Source of the DNA: Thiobacillus sp.
Lineage (GTDB): Bacteria; Pseudomonadota; Gammaproteobacteria; Burkholderiales; Thiobacillaceae
Length of the DNA: 48,900 nucleotides
Direction: 5' to 3'
Assembly (NCBI RefSeq): GCF_018780105.1
Contig: NZ_JADMKC010000013.1
Span: 1-48,900, forward strand
The position numbers and the translations under genes were made by a program. Numbering within the stretch: the stretch's first letter is position 1; the number at the start of each line of letters is the position of its first letter. The notes under the pieces are model-generated. The model was not told where the DNA came from. It saw only the letters and a program-made list of their open reading frames with translations, and did no database searches. Below, piece by piece: positions 27,121 to 35,578 of the stretch.

Positions 27121-28141
27121 ATGTGCAGCGTAACCTTTGATCTCAAAAAATACGGCGGCCAAGTAATTGGCTCGGAAACCATCGCTAATTCAAAAATAGA
27201 AAGTACGTATATGCACAACGATTTCACAAGTTATAACGGTCGAATTTCCTATCTGAGCGGCCTGAACAATGCTGATAAATATCTTGAGATAGGTGTTTGG
27301 GGGGGGGAGTACCTTTTTCCCAGTTGAAATCCCCTTCAAGGTTGCTGTAGATCCATGTTTCGTATTTGAACCATCAGAACATGCGAAGGATGGCACCCAT
27401 TTTTTTGAAATCAAATCGGATGAATTTTTTAAGAAGCTAGATTGCGGTGATCTTCCTCTCCGTCAAACGTCTTCAACGCAACCCATCAAATTCGATATCA
27501 TATTTATCGATGGATATCACACGTTTGAACAGTCGTTCAGAGACTTTGAGAATAGTCTTCGCTATTCGCACAAAAAAACTTTGTGGTTGATTGATGATAC
27601 CGTGCCTTCAGATGCATATAGCGCTCTGCCAAACCCTGAAATCTCTAGCTACAAGAGGCATCGAGCAGGCTTGGATCGTGGGGATTGGCACGGCGATGTG
27701 TACAAGACGATCTTTGCAATTCACGACCGCTTCCCCGAAATTTCATACTGCACCCTAATGGGGGGAAATCCACAAACTGTGCTCTGGAAGGCTGAGAGAA
27801 GTACACGGGCACCACTTTTCTCCTCAATATCAGAGATCGAATCGGCTTCTTATTACGACATGATTCGGCATGGTAAGGTCATGATGCCGATCACAGACGA
27901 AACGCTGCCGAACTACATCTTTCGTTCTATTGACCCAGCCCTGGAGGCCGCACCTGATTCTTGGAGGCAGGTCATTACAAAACCGAATTTTCGAAACCTC
28001 TCGCCGGAGGTCACGTTGATGGATCTTCTAGTGGTTTCTTGCAAGCAAAGTGTGCCTGCACGTGCTTATCTGAAATTTAATAAAGATGGTTTGGGTGCAG
28101 TGCTTAAAGCAATCAAGAACAAACTTAGAGAAAACAGATAA
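27121..28141 (+). pseudogene. SAM-dependent methyltransferase split by a frameshift at a G9 run
   Basis: Two overlapping frames make one protein. Frame one (ATG 27121, with a GAGGGG ribosome site) runs through NADKYLEIGVWGG and stops at 27327. Frame two picks up at the same place with GGSTFFPVEIPFKVAVDP and runs to 28141. Removing one G from the run of nine (27299-27307) joins them as YLEIGVWGGSTFFPVEIPF, a normal SAM motif I, and gives 339 residues. Later motifs are FDIIFIDGYHTFEQSFRDF and WLIDDTVPSD. The disruption may be a real pseudogene, a phase-variable off state or a base-count error. Confidence 0.8.
27299..27307 (+). repeat. mononucleotide run of nine G
   Basis: This is a G9 tract inside the SAM-binding motif of the split methyltransferase. 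G8 would restore the frame. Such tracts change length by slipped-strand replication. Confidence 0.9.
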
Positions 28142-28310
28142 GGTATGGACAGTATGAATGCTATCAACAATGACAAGCAATGTTGTGCTGTTGAATCAGG
28201 AAGATTTTCTGTTTACCGTGTATTCGAAACCTGCACGTGGGAGGCGGCCGATTCGCCAACATCTTTGGTTCGGGGCGAGAGAAATCAACACGGCGAGGAG
28301 CGTTGACAGT

Positions 28311-29264
28311 ATGAGCTCCACTCCAATATTAATATCCATTGTCATCCCTACTTGGAATCGCCCGGTTCTATTGGGTAGGTTGGTGGAGTTAATCAATGCC
28401 GAAAACGAAGCAGGTGACATTGAGGTTGTTATTGTTGATGACTGTTCCGAGGAAAAAAACTGGAAACTACTTCAGGATATTGCGGCTTCAAACTTGAATG
28501 TCAAACTGTATCGAAACGCCACAAATATTGGCATGACGCGGAATTGGAATAAGGCAATCGAATATGCGCGCGGTCAGTGGATCGGCTTTATGTGCGATGA
28601 CGATTTGTTCAAGCCGGATTCGATCGAGCGAATCCGCAAGTTGATCTCGACGACGCCGAAGCCCTGTTTAATACTTCAGAACTCTTCGATCAGTTTCGAA
28701 AGCGAATGGATCGAGCCGGGTGTTGCCGCTGCTAACAGGGTTGCCCTCCCTCCTGCTTCTGGGCAGTTCTGGCATAGAGAAATTACGGAGAAATTGGGTG
28801 CGTTCGACGAACGAGTCAAATATTGTCCAGACGCAGAATTCTGGTTGCGGCTGGCGTATCACTATCCTGTTTTGTTGGTACGAGACTACTTGGTTATTCC
28901 GTATCAGCATGACACAAACTATATGTGGGAGATCTTTCGGCGTCCAGACTTCCTAGAGCAAGTGACGCTATCAATAACGATCAGCTCCCAATGGCTCCTT
29001 GGTGAAAATGCCACAGATCGACAATTGGTTCAGTATCAGATCGACGATGGAATATGGGAAACATTGAGAACGGTTTTGAATAACACATTTCTCAAAAGCG
29101 GAGAGATGAAAAACTTCCCGCGATATTTAATCGAATTCATTCGATATTCATTTGTAATGAATCGCAAACGGTTGATGGTTAAGACGATTGCGCGTCTGCC
29201 ACTCTTGCGAGCAAAAGACTTTTTAAGGCCAATTGCAAATCAATGGGGTCTATTGAAGAAATGA
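28311..29264 (+). CDS. family 2 glycosyltransferase
   Basis: This 317-residue GT-A enzyme starts at ATG 28311 behind a GAGGAG ribosome site. ISIVIPTWNRPVLLGRLVEL opens the fold, EVVIVDDCSEE binds the nucleotide, NIGMTRNWNKAIEYARGQWI precedes the DXD block MCDDDLF near residue 105. A catalytic-base stretch with CPDAEFWLRLA lies near 168-178. The last third is helical. Sugar specificity is not visible. A 53-codon open frame upstream (28145-28306) is not convincing as a gene. Confidence 0.82.
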   Translation: MSSTPILISIVIPTWNRPVLLGRLVELINAENEAGDIEVVIVDDCSEEKNWKLLQDIAASNLNVKLYRNATNIGMTRNWNKAIEYARGQWIGFMCDDDLFKPDSIERIRKLISTTPKPCLILQNSSISFESEWIEPGVAAANRVALPPASGQFWHREITEKLGAFDERVKYCPDAEFWLRLAYHYPVLLVRDYLVIPYQHDTNYMWEIFRRPDFLEQVTLSITISSQWLLGENATDRQLVQYQIDDGIWETLRTVLNNTFLKSGEMKNFPRYLIEFIRYSFVMNRKRLMVKTIARLPLLRAKDFLRPIANQWGLLKK

Positions 29265-30079
29265 GTTTTTTAAAAATGATTGCGAAGGTCCTGCTAGGAC
29301 GATCAGTAATCGTTGATATAGCGCCGCCTATTGAGTTTGTTGGCTGGAAAATGGCAACAGGCACTCGTGTGCCTTGGCATGACGGTGGCAGCAATTCACT
29401 TGCGCAAGCGTTTGCGAAGTGCGACCAAGAGTTGGCGGGGCATATCGGCTCGCGCAAGGTCGTCCTTACCCAGTTTCGGCCGAAATCGGTGGCGGCAGAG
29501 GTCGCGCAATTGAGGTGGCGGCACTACTTGGTCTATTGGTCAGCGACCGTCGCTTCTCGAATTGCAGGGGGTGACCAGCGGAATTTTGTTGAAATGGGCG
29601 TTTGTGACGGCCTGACCGCTTGGTTCGCCAGTCGTGCTCGGCAAAGCTCGAAGTGTGGAGGTGAGTTCTTCTTGTACGACGCATGGGAAGAGATGCGCTC
29701 TGATCTTTTGACGGCTTCCGAAGCGAGCTCGGTGGGAAGCTACGCATACCTTAACATTGAAAACACGCAAAGAAATCTGGCCCTGTGTGGCGACGACAGT
29801 TTTGTTTTCAATAAGGGCTATGTGCCTGAGTCGTTTTCGCATTCGCGCAACCCAGAAAGCCTTGCTTGGATTCATATTGATTTGAACTCGTCGATGCCTA
29901 CGATTGCCTCACTGGACTATTTTTGGGATCGCCTGTTGCCTGGAGGGCTCGTGCTGCTGGACGACTTTGCTTGGCCGGGGTACGAGGAGACGCGCGTCGA
30001 AGTCGAAAAGTGGCTCCAAAGTCGGGGATTGGATATCTTGCAGTTCCCCACGGGACAGGCATTAATTGCCAAACGATAA
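29261..30079 (+). CDS. class I SAM-dependent methyltransferase
   Basis: This 272-residue protein is coupled to the previous glycosyltransferase by ATGA. NFVEMGVCDGLTAWFAS (near 105-121) is motif I. FFLYDAWEEM is motif II. AWIHIDLNSSMPTIASLDYFWDRLLPGGLVLLDDFAWPGY gives the late strands with an acidic pair typical of TylF-like or Methyltransf_24 enzymes; read as short blocks, the key parts are HIDLN and LLDDF. It probably modifies a sugar of the repeat unit. The alternative ATG 18 bases upstream would overlap further. Confidence 0.72.
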   Translation: MSFLKMIAKVLLGRSVIVDIAPPIEFVGWKMATGTRVPWHDGGSNSLAQAFAKCDQELAGHIGSRKVVLTQFRPKSVAAEVAQLRWRHYLVYWSATVASRIAGGDQRNFVEMGVCDGLTAWFASRARQSSKCGGEFFLYDAWEEMRSDLLTASEASSVGSYAYLNIENTQRNLALCGDDSFVFNKGYVPESFSHSRNPESLAWIHIDLNSSMPTIASLDYFWDRLLPGGLVLLDDFAWPGYEETRVEVEKWLQSRGLDILQFPTGQALIAKR

Positions 30080-30146
30080 GGGTCCGCGAAGGCGGATTAT
30101 TTTAGAGTGCTCATCGTCCTTGCCATGTTCCTCAATTCATAGTGCT

Positions 30147-31118
30147 ATGAAAGTCATCAAAAGAAGCTCTCACGGATACACGCAGGACCCAACGAAAAAT
30201 TTGGGGTTTGAGGCCTACGATGGACATGGGGCAGCTGATGTTGCGCTCATCATCGCTGCGTTTGATCAAGCCGCAGGGTGCTGGGATCAGTTCGAGCTGT
30301 CGCCGGCTGAGCTGGATGCAGTCAAGAAGATGCATGTGGTGCGACTTGAATTTGAAGAGCCCAACAAATTCTTCATTCCAGAAAACTTTGATGCTTACGA
30401 CGGAGACTTCTACAAGGTTCTCACGCTATGTCCGTTTACCGCGGAGTATTTTAACGAACGCCAGGGCGTTGAGCGGCGTGTCCCGATCTTTTTCCCTTTC
30501 AACGTGGACTTCATTCCCACTAAGTGTGAAAAGCGGTACGACATCATCTATACCGGACATCTTCATCCTAAGCCCATCATGCGGGACATGAAGACGATCA
30601 GCCGATTCAATTACCGGCTGGTTTCGAACTCGGGGCATGAGCTGGTGACGGATCGCGGGGTTGGATATCAAGAGAAGCTGGATCTCATTTCTCAATCAAA
30701 GATCACGCTGACCCATAATCTTTTGTATCCCACCGTGCGCCACGTTTTGAACGTGTGGAAATACCCGGATTGGAGGGCCAACAAAGCATTCACCGATATT
30801 CCGGGGGTGTTCGGACTTCTCAAGCGACTCCTGACAGGGCCGGAGATTGAGGTGCCTCAGTTGAAGTCGCGAATTTTTGAGGCTGCATTCTGCAGGTCGT
30901 TGATTCTTTGCAAGAAAGATAGCTTCAATGTGATAGAGAAATATTTTACGCCTGACAAGGAGTTTATCTACTATGAAGAGGGTCGCCTCGTCGAAACTGT
31001 TAATAAGATACTCGGTAATTACGATAGGTATCTGCCAGTTATTGACAACGCGTATAGCCGAGCTGTCGATCAGTACACGAGCGCGGCATTTTTTGATAAG
31101 TATTTAAAAAAAATTTAG
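30147..31118 (+). CDS. glycosyltransferase-like protein (CgeB type)
   Basis: This 323-residue protein, started at ATG 30147 (MKVIKRSSHG), has a GT-B-like outline. The middle contains YDIIYTGHLHPKPIMRDMKTI (a Rossmann strand with G..H). The C-terminal half has LISQSKITLTHNL and LKSRIFEAAFCRSLILCKKD, the pattern E(A/G)...G/S shared by CgeB and spore-coat glycosyltransferases. It ends with a helix Y......Y.....F..KYL. It sits between the methyltransferase and the STELLO-like gene. The donor is unknown. Confidence 0.65.
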   Translation: MKVIKRSSHGYTQDPTKNLGFEAYDGHGAADVALIIAAFDQAAGCWDQFELSPAELDAVKKMHVVRLEFEEPNKFFIPENFDAYDGDFYKVLTLCPFTAEYFNERQGVERRVPIFFPFNVDFIPTKCEKRYDIIYTGHLHPKPIMRDMKTISRFNYRLVSNSGHELVTDRGVGYQEKLDLISQSKITLTHNLLYPTVRHVLNVWKYPDWRANKAFTDIPGVFGLLKRLLTGPEIEVPQLKSRIFEAAFCRSLILCKKDSFNVIEKYFTPDKEFIYYEEGRLVETVNKILGNYDRYLPVIDNAYSRAVDQYTSAAFFDKYLKKI

Positions 31119-31119
31119 C

Positions 31120-32112
31120 ATGAACAAATATATAGTCATTACTTCCATTTTTCCGCCATCGGAGGCGATTGAAAAATTCGCGAAGCTGAAAGACTGGAAA
31201 GTAATTGTGGTTGGCGACAAGAAGACGGCGCCCGATTGGGACTTCCCGGGCGTGACATATCTTTCGCCTGAGGGCCAACAAAAGGTTTCAAGCGAGTTCT
31301 CAGAATTACTCCCCTGGAATTCGTACACGAGAAAAAATATTGGATATTTGCATGCCATCTCTCAGGGGGCTCGGGTCATCTATGAGTCAGATGATGACAA
31401 CATCCCTCTAGAGAATTGGGTCAACGAGCCTGAGTTTGCAATTGACGCTGAGCTCATCAGCGACGCTTCGTTTGTAAACATCTATTCGTATTTCACTGAT
31501 AAGAAAGTCTGGCCGCGAGGCCTTCCTCTGCGCTGTGTTTTGGACGCAGAGACTCCTGATGTCGGACCTGCGAAAAATCTTAAGGTTGGAGTTTGGCAGT
31601 ATCTTGCAGACGAGGATCCAGATGTCGATGCGATTTATCGACTGACGGTCAACGCCCCCATTTATTTCAAATGGCGTGATCCATTGGTACTGGATCGGGG
31701 TGTCTGTTGTCCATTCAATTCTCAGAACACCTATTTCCGGCAGGAGGTATTCCCGCTCCTCTATTTACCGTCGACAGTCACGTTTCGCTTCACAGACATC
31801 TTGAGAGGACTGGTTGCTCAGCCTATCCTTTGGGCTGCGGGCTATCATCTGGGTTTCGCGGGCGCAACCGTTCTTCAAAAGCGAAATCCGCATGACTATC
31901 TGAAAGATTTCGAATCAGAAATCCCTTGTTATCTATCGGCAGAAAAGGTCGTGCAAATTGCCAGGGATTCCGTATCCTCCGATAGGTCCATTCCCGAGAA
32001 CATGGTGTCGGTGTATCGCGCGCTTTGCGACAAGGGCATGGTTTTGGAGAAAGAGCTCGAGATTTTGAGCTGCTGGCTGGGTATCGTTGGTCTCGACGTC
32101 CCCCCAGTTTGA
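31120..32112 (+). CDS. STELLO-like (DUF288) glycosyltransferase
   Basis: This 330-residue protein opens with YIVITSIFPPSEAIEKFAK and VVGDKK.P.D, then NIGYLHAISQGA and the acidic motif YESDDDN (residues 88-94). That order resembles the STELLO/DUF288 glycosyltransferase family known from plants and found in bacterial polysaccharide clusters. CPFNSQNTYF and FRFTDILRGLVAQPILW follow. The last six codons and stop lie inside the left end of the IS element that begins near 32094, so the native C-terminus may be lost. It starts one base after the preceding stop. Confidence 0.7.
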   Translation: MNKYIVITSIFPPSEAIEKFAKLKDWKVIVVGDKKTAPDWDFPGVTYLSPEGQQKVSSEFSELLPWNSYTRKNIGYLHAISQGARVIYESDDDNIPLENWVNEPEFAIDAELISDASFVNIYSYFTDKKVWPRGLPLRCVLDAETPDVGPAKNLKVGVWQYLADEDPDVDAIYRLTVNAPIYFKWRDPLVLDRGVCCPFNSQNTYFRQEVFPLLYLPSTVTFRFTDILRGLVAQPILWAAGYHLGFAGATVLQKRNPHDYLKDFESEIPCYLSAEKVVQIARDSVSSDRSIPENMVSVYRALCDKGMVLEKELEILSCWLGIVGLDVPPV

Positions 32113-32134
32113 GTAGTACGTAGCTATGGAGTCC
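32094..32134 (+). repeat. left inverted repeat of the IS3-family element
   Basis: The outer 12 bases CGACGTCCCCCC match the right repeat exactly, and the remaining ~29 match imperfectly. The repeat supplies the stop codon of the STELLO-like gene. Confidence 0.8.
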
Positions 32135-32160
32135 AATCCCACCGACGAAGGAGATTGGAC

Positions 32161-32892
32161 ATGAAGAAGCGTTTTACCCAAGAGCAGATCATTGGATTCC
32201 TGCGGGAGGCAGAGGCCGGCTTGCCGATCAAGGAACTGTGCCGGCGGCACGGTTTCTCCGAAGCCAGCTACTACCTCTGGCGCAGCAAGTTTGGCGGCAT
32301 GAGCGTGTCCGATGCCAAGCGCCTGAAGGAACTGGAAACCGAGAACACCCGCCTCAAGAAGCTGCTCGCCGGCCTCCAGGTACGGCGCCGCCGGCGCAAG
32401 AAAGTGCCGGTTGCAGATCGGCAGCCGTTGGGACGGCCCCTGTCCGCTAATCAGATCTGGTCGATGGATTTCGTGTTCGATCGCACCGCTGAAGGACGCG
32501 TCATCAAGTGCCTGACGGTCGTGGACGACGCTACGCACGAAACTGTGGCCATCGTGCCGGAGCGGGCCATCGGCGGCCACGCGCTGACACGTATGCTTGA
32601 CCGGCTGGCCATGGAACGAGGATTGCCGCAGGCGATCCGCACCGACAACGGCAAGGAGTTCTGCGGGCGGGCGATGCTGACCTGGGCGCATGCGAGCGGC
32701 GTGAGATTGTTCCTGATCGAGCCCGGCAAGCCCAACCAAAATGCTTATATCGAAGAAATCGCTGGGCGGACTGACACCGTCGGCCTACGCCAGAAAACTC
32801 GACGACAAATCGACTACATTAACCACCGGACTCTAAAGCCAAGTGCTACTGAAAACCGGGGGGACGTCGGGACGTCGGAGCCTCGAACCTGA
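32161..32892 (+). pseudogene. transposase remnant with OrfA fused to part of OrfB
   Basis: Residues 1-71 from ATG 32161 are a complete-looking OrfA with KRFTQEQIIGFLREAE, a helix-turn-helix and a leucine-zipper KELETENTRLKKLLA. This runs directly into GLQVRRRRRKK, which normally lies about 90 residues into OrfB, so the start of OrfB has been cut out in frame. The DDE core follows (WSMDFVFD, RTDNGKEF) to NAYIE. There a second deletion joins out of frame to the normal C-terminal end KKSLGGLTPSAYARKL, readable in another frame and ending at a TAA near 32845. The final catalytic glutamate region is altered, so the enzyme should be inactive. Confidence 0.85.
32828..32869 (-). repeat. right inverted repeat of the IS3-family element
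   Basis: The reverse complement starts CGACGTCCCCCCGGTTTT and mirrors the left end. A second GACGTCGG copy follows immediately outside. Confidence 0.8.
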
Positions 32893-32973
32893 TGGCTTCG
32901 GCTCTATTACGTGTTTGCCAACTACGATGCAATGCTGGTGCTAAATCCGCTTACAGGGGCGGTTGGTGATTAA
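32893..32973 (+). pseudogene. possible C-terminal fragment of a gene cut by the IS
   Basis: Twenty-six open codons follow the IS element and include LYYVFANYDAMLVLNP, ending in a TAA that overlaps the flippase start (GTGATTAA). The natural-looking composition and the stop/start overlap suggest the tail of a lost gene. I cannot identify the family. Confidence 0.35.
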
Positions 32974-34471
32974 ACGCAATCTCACCGCCAACTATCTCAG
33001 CCAAGGCTGGGTCGCCCTTATGGGGTTGGCTTTTATTCCTCTTTACATTCAATACTTGGGGATCGAGGCCTATGGCTTGATTGGGCTATTCGCAGTATTG
33101 CAGGCGTCGTTAACCCTGCTCGATATGGGTATGACGCCCACACTCAATCGCGAGATGGCTCGGTTCACTGCAGGCGCGCATACCATTCAGTCGATTAGAG
33201 ATCTCTTGCGCAGCGTGGAGTGGGTCACGTTTGGCATCGCGGTTTTTGTTACGGTAGGGATCTGGGCTGCCTCCTCCTGGCTGGTCAGCGATTGGCTGCG
33301 GGTTGGAGAATTGCCTTTGGGTGTCGTGTCGCAAGCCCTCAGTATTATGGGCGTAGTCACTGCATTGCGACTGGTCGAAGGAGTCTATCGTAGTAGCCTC
33401 ATCGGCCTGCAGCGGCAAGTGCTGTTCAGTGCTGTCAACGCGATTATGGCTACGCTACGATGGCTTGGCGCCGTGGTTGTCCTTGTTTGGTTTTCACCCA
33501 CCATTGAGGCCTTTTTTGTCTGGCAAGGGTTGATTTCATCCCTCAGCGTCGGCGTTCTCGCGTGTGCTACTTACCGTGCCTTGCCTGAGGCTGAACATGG
33601 TGGTCGATTTTCGCTTGCCGCTCTGCGTGGCGTCAGGCGTTTTGCTGGCGGGATGATGGGGGTCACCTTCCTGGCTCTGCTTTTGACCCAGGTGGATAAA
33701 GTTCTGCTTTCCCGTCTGTTGAGTCTGTCCGATTTCGGTTACTACTCTCTAGCGGTAATGGTGGCCGGGGCTGTGCATGTTCTTGTGAGCCCAATGACTC
33801 AAGCGTGGTACCCCAAGTTTTGCGAGCTATATGCCCTGAATGACCGCGAAGGGATGGCTGCTGCCTACCATATGGCTACACAAATGCTCTCTGTAATAGT
33901 GGGTAGTGCAGCGATTGTGGTGATCGTCTTTGCTGGAACATTACTGCAGCTTTGGACGCAGGATTCAGCGTTAACTAGGCAGACAGCGACACTTGTCAGC
34001 CTGCTGACTTTCGGCAACCTGCTGAATGGTCTGACGAGCATGCCTCACCAAGCGCAAATCGCCCATGGCTGGCCTGGGCTGGCTGTGCGCATTAACATTG
34101 TCTTGGTTCTGCTCATAGTGCCGTCCATACTTTGGGTCGCCCCTCGCTATGGAGCCGAAGGCGCTGCATGGGTCTGGGTCTGCTTGAATGCCGGCTATTT
34201 GCTGATCGGCACGCCCTTTATGTATCGTAAAATACTTGCCGGCGAGAAACTAGACTGGTACTTGAGAGATCTCGCATTACCTTTGTTAGCCGCCACCTTC
34301 GCCGCTCTTTTGGTCCGCTGGGCCACTCCAACACCGGTTAGTCCATTTGGTCAGGTTGCGCAATTGATGCTGGCAGCAGTTTCAACCCTTGCCCTTGCCA
34401 CACTGGCAGCGCAAAGCCTGCGTAAAAAACTTTGGCATCGCCTTTTAGGCTATCCCAGAGAAGTGGCATGA
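32966..34471 (+). CDS. wzx: Wzx-type oligosaccharide flippase
   Basis: This 501-residue membrane protein of the MATE/MVF polysaccharide-flippase type is expected to move the undecaprenyl-linked repeat unit across the inner membrane. The N-terminus NLTANYLSQGWVALMGLAFIPLY is characteristic, followed by GIEAYGLIGLFAVLQASLTLLDMGM. About 12-14 hydrophobic helices can be counted. It starts at GTG 32966 (or TTG 32963), with an AGGGGC ribosome-site-like stretch upstream. It works with the Wzy-like polymerase at 35575. The gene symbol reflects role, not a specific orthologue. Confidence 0.85.
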   Translation: MIKRNLTANYLSQGWVALMGLAFIPLYIQYLGIEAYGLIGLFAVLQASLTLLDMGMTPTLNREMARFTAGAHTIQSIRDLLRSVEWVTFGIAVFVTVGIWAASSWLVSDWLRVGELPLGVVSQALSIMGVVTALRLVEGVYRSSLIGLQRQVLFSAVNAIMATLRWLGAVVVLVWFSPTIEAFFVWQGLISSLSVGVLACATYRALPEAEHGGRFSLAALRGVRRFAGGMMGVTFLALLLTQVDKVLLSRLLSLSDFGYYSLAVMVAGAVHVLVSPMTQAWYPKFCELYALNDREGMAAAYHMATQMLSVIVGSAAIVVIVFAGTLLQLWTQDSALTRQTATLVSLLTFGNLLNGLTSMPHQAQIAHGWPGLAVRINIVLVLLIVPSILWVAPRYGAEGAAWVWVCLNAGYLLIGTPFMYRKILAGEKLDWYLRDLALPLLAATFAALLVRWATPTPVSPFGQVAQLMLAAVSTLALATLAAQSLRKKLWHRLLGYPREVA

Positions 34472-34615
34472 CAAACCAGCAGACTCTCCTGGTGCTGCTA
34501 ACTGCAATGCGCCACAGTGTATTTTGCAATAAAAAAATTGTCCGTATCGGATGGTTGCAGAATGACGTGCCCATCGATTGAGCTTAAGAAGCGAGTACAG
34601 AAAGGTAACTAAATA

Positions 34616-35578
34616 ATGAGCGCCCTTGTTTGTGGGATTAGTGGGCAGGATGGCGCTTATCTTGCGCAGTTGCTTCTCGATAAAGGATATGAGGTGGTAG
34701 GCACGTCACGCTCTACGGACGAAGCACATTTCACAAGCCTTGTAGCATTAGGCATTCGCGATCACGTGCGCATCGAGCCGCTATCTGTCATTGAGCCGGA
34801 CGCGGTGTTGAGCTTATTGAAAAGATTGCGGCCCGATGAGATCTACAATTTGTCCGGCCAAAGCTCTGTGGGGCTATCGTTCACACAGCCGATCGAGGCA
34901 CTTCAAAGCATAAGCGTCGCAACGCTGAATCTTCTGGAGGCTATGCGAGTGCTGCAGTTTTCGGGACGGTTCTTCAATGCATGTTCAAGCGAGTGCTTTG
35001 GTAATACGGATGACGCTGGCGCGGATGAAATGACGCCGTTTCGGCCCCGCAGTCCGTATGCGATCGCCAAAGCGGCTGCTTACTGGCAGGTCGCCGATTA
35101 TCGGGCTGCATATGGTCTCTATGCTTGTTCTGGGATTCTCTTTAATCATGAGTCCCCACTTCGGCCGCCAAACTTTGTGACGCGCAAAATCATCAATGGC
35201 GCGTACCGAATTGCACAGGGTGAAATAAATGAGCTTGAACTTGGCAACCTTGAGATTAGTCGAGACTGGGGCTGGGCACCCGACTACGTTGACGCAATGT
35301 GGCGGATGCTGCAGTTGGATACCCCCGACGATTTCGTGATCGCCACAGGGAAATCGCATACGCTTAATGACTTCCTTTCCCAGGTTTTCGAATGCTTTGG
35401 TCTGGATTGGCGGGACTATGTGATCGTTAATCATGATCTGACGCGCCCCTTGGATATTGAGTTCTCCAAGGGGAATCCCGCCAAGGCTGCGGCCATGCTC
35501 GATTGGTCACCGCGCATATCGTTCGAGGAGATGGTCAGACGCATGGTTGAAGCAGTCAAAGTTAGTGCATTTCAATGA
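34616..35578 (+). CDS. gmd: GDP-mannose 4,6-dehydratase-like SDR
   Basis: This 320-residue extended SDR has VCGISGQDGAYLAQLLLDKGY at its start, the Gmd-type nucleotide loop. It also has YNLSGQSSVGLSF, the catalytic region SSECFGNTD and PRSPYAIAK (Y and K of the tetrad), then LFNHESPLRPPNFVTRKI and RDWGWAPDYVDAMW. These match GDP-mannose dehydratases. The loop usually written AQSHVAVSF is GQSSVGLSF, so a related GDP-sugar is possible. The product would be a GDP-4-keto-6-deoxyhexose. No GDP-fucose synthase (fcl) or Rmd is in the window. It overlaps the next gene by ATGA. Confidence 0.82.
   Translation: MSALVCGISGQDGAYLAQLLLDKGYEVVGTSRSTDEAHFTSLVALGIRDHVRIEPLSVIEPDAVLSLLKRLRPDEIYNLSGQSSVGLSFTQPIEALQSISVATLNLLEAMRVLQFSGRFFNACSSECFGNTDDAGADEMTPFRPRSPYAIAKAAAYWQVADYRAAYGLYACSGILFNHESPLRPPNFVTRKIINGAYRIAQGEINELELGNLEISRDWGWAPDYVDAMWRMLQLDTPDDFVIATGKSHTLNDFLSQVFECFGLDWRDYVIVNHDLTRPLDIEFSKGNPAKAAAMLDWSPRISFEEMVRRMVEAVKVSAFQ

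Larger units (their letters stand above)
32094..32869 (+). mobile_element. internally deleted IS3-family element
   Basis: The boundaries are set by imperfect inverted repeats of about 41 bases at 32094-32134 and 32828-32869. Both read CGACGTCCCCCC from the outside, then (A/G)GTTT and AGTAG(T/C)AC, ending in GAGTCC. The span of 776 bases is well short of the ~1.2-1.3 kb usual for the family. Between the repeats lies a shortened transposase. No target-site duplication can be fixed with confidence. Confidence 0.85.

Noticed and set aside
28145-28306. 53-codon open frame before the GT2 gene
   Set aside because: It has an ATG, but the composition is mixed, no family is recognised and there is no coupling to neighbours. 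Probably chance.
34508-34573. Small frame between the flippase and the Gmd-like gene
   Set aside because: About 21 codons without a recognisable motif or ribosome site.
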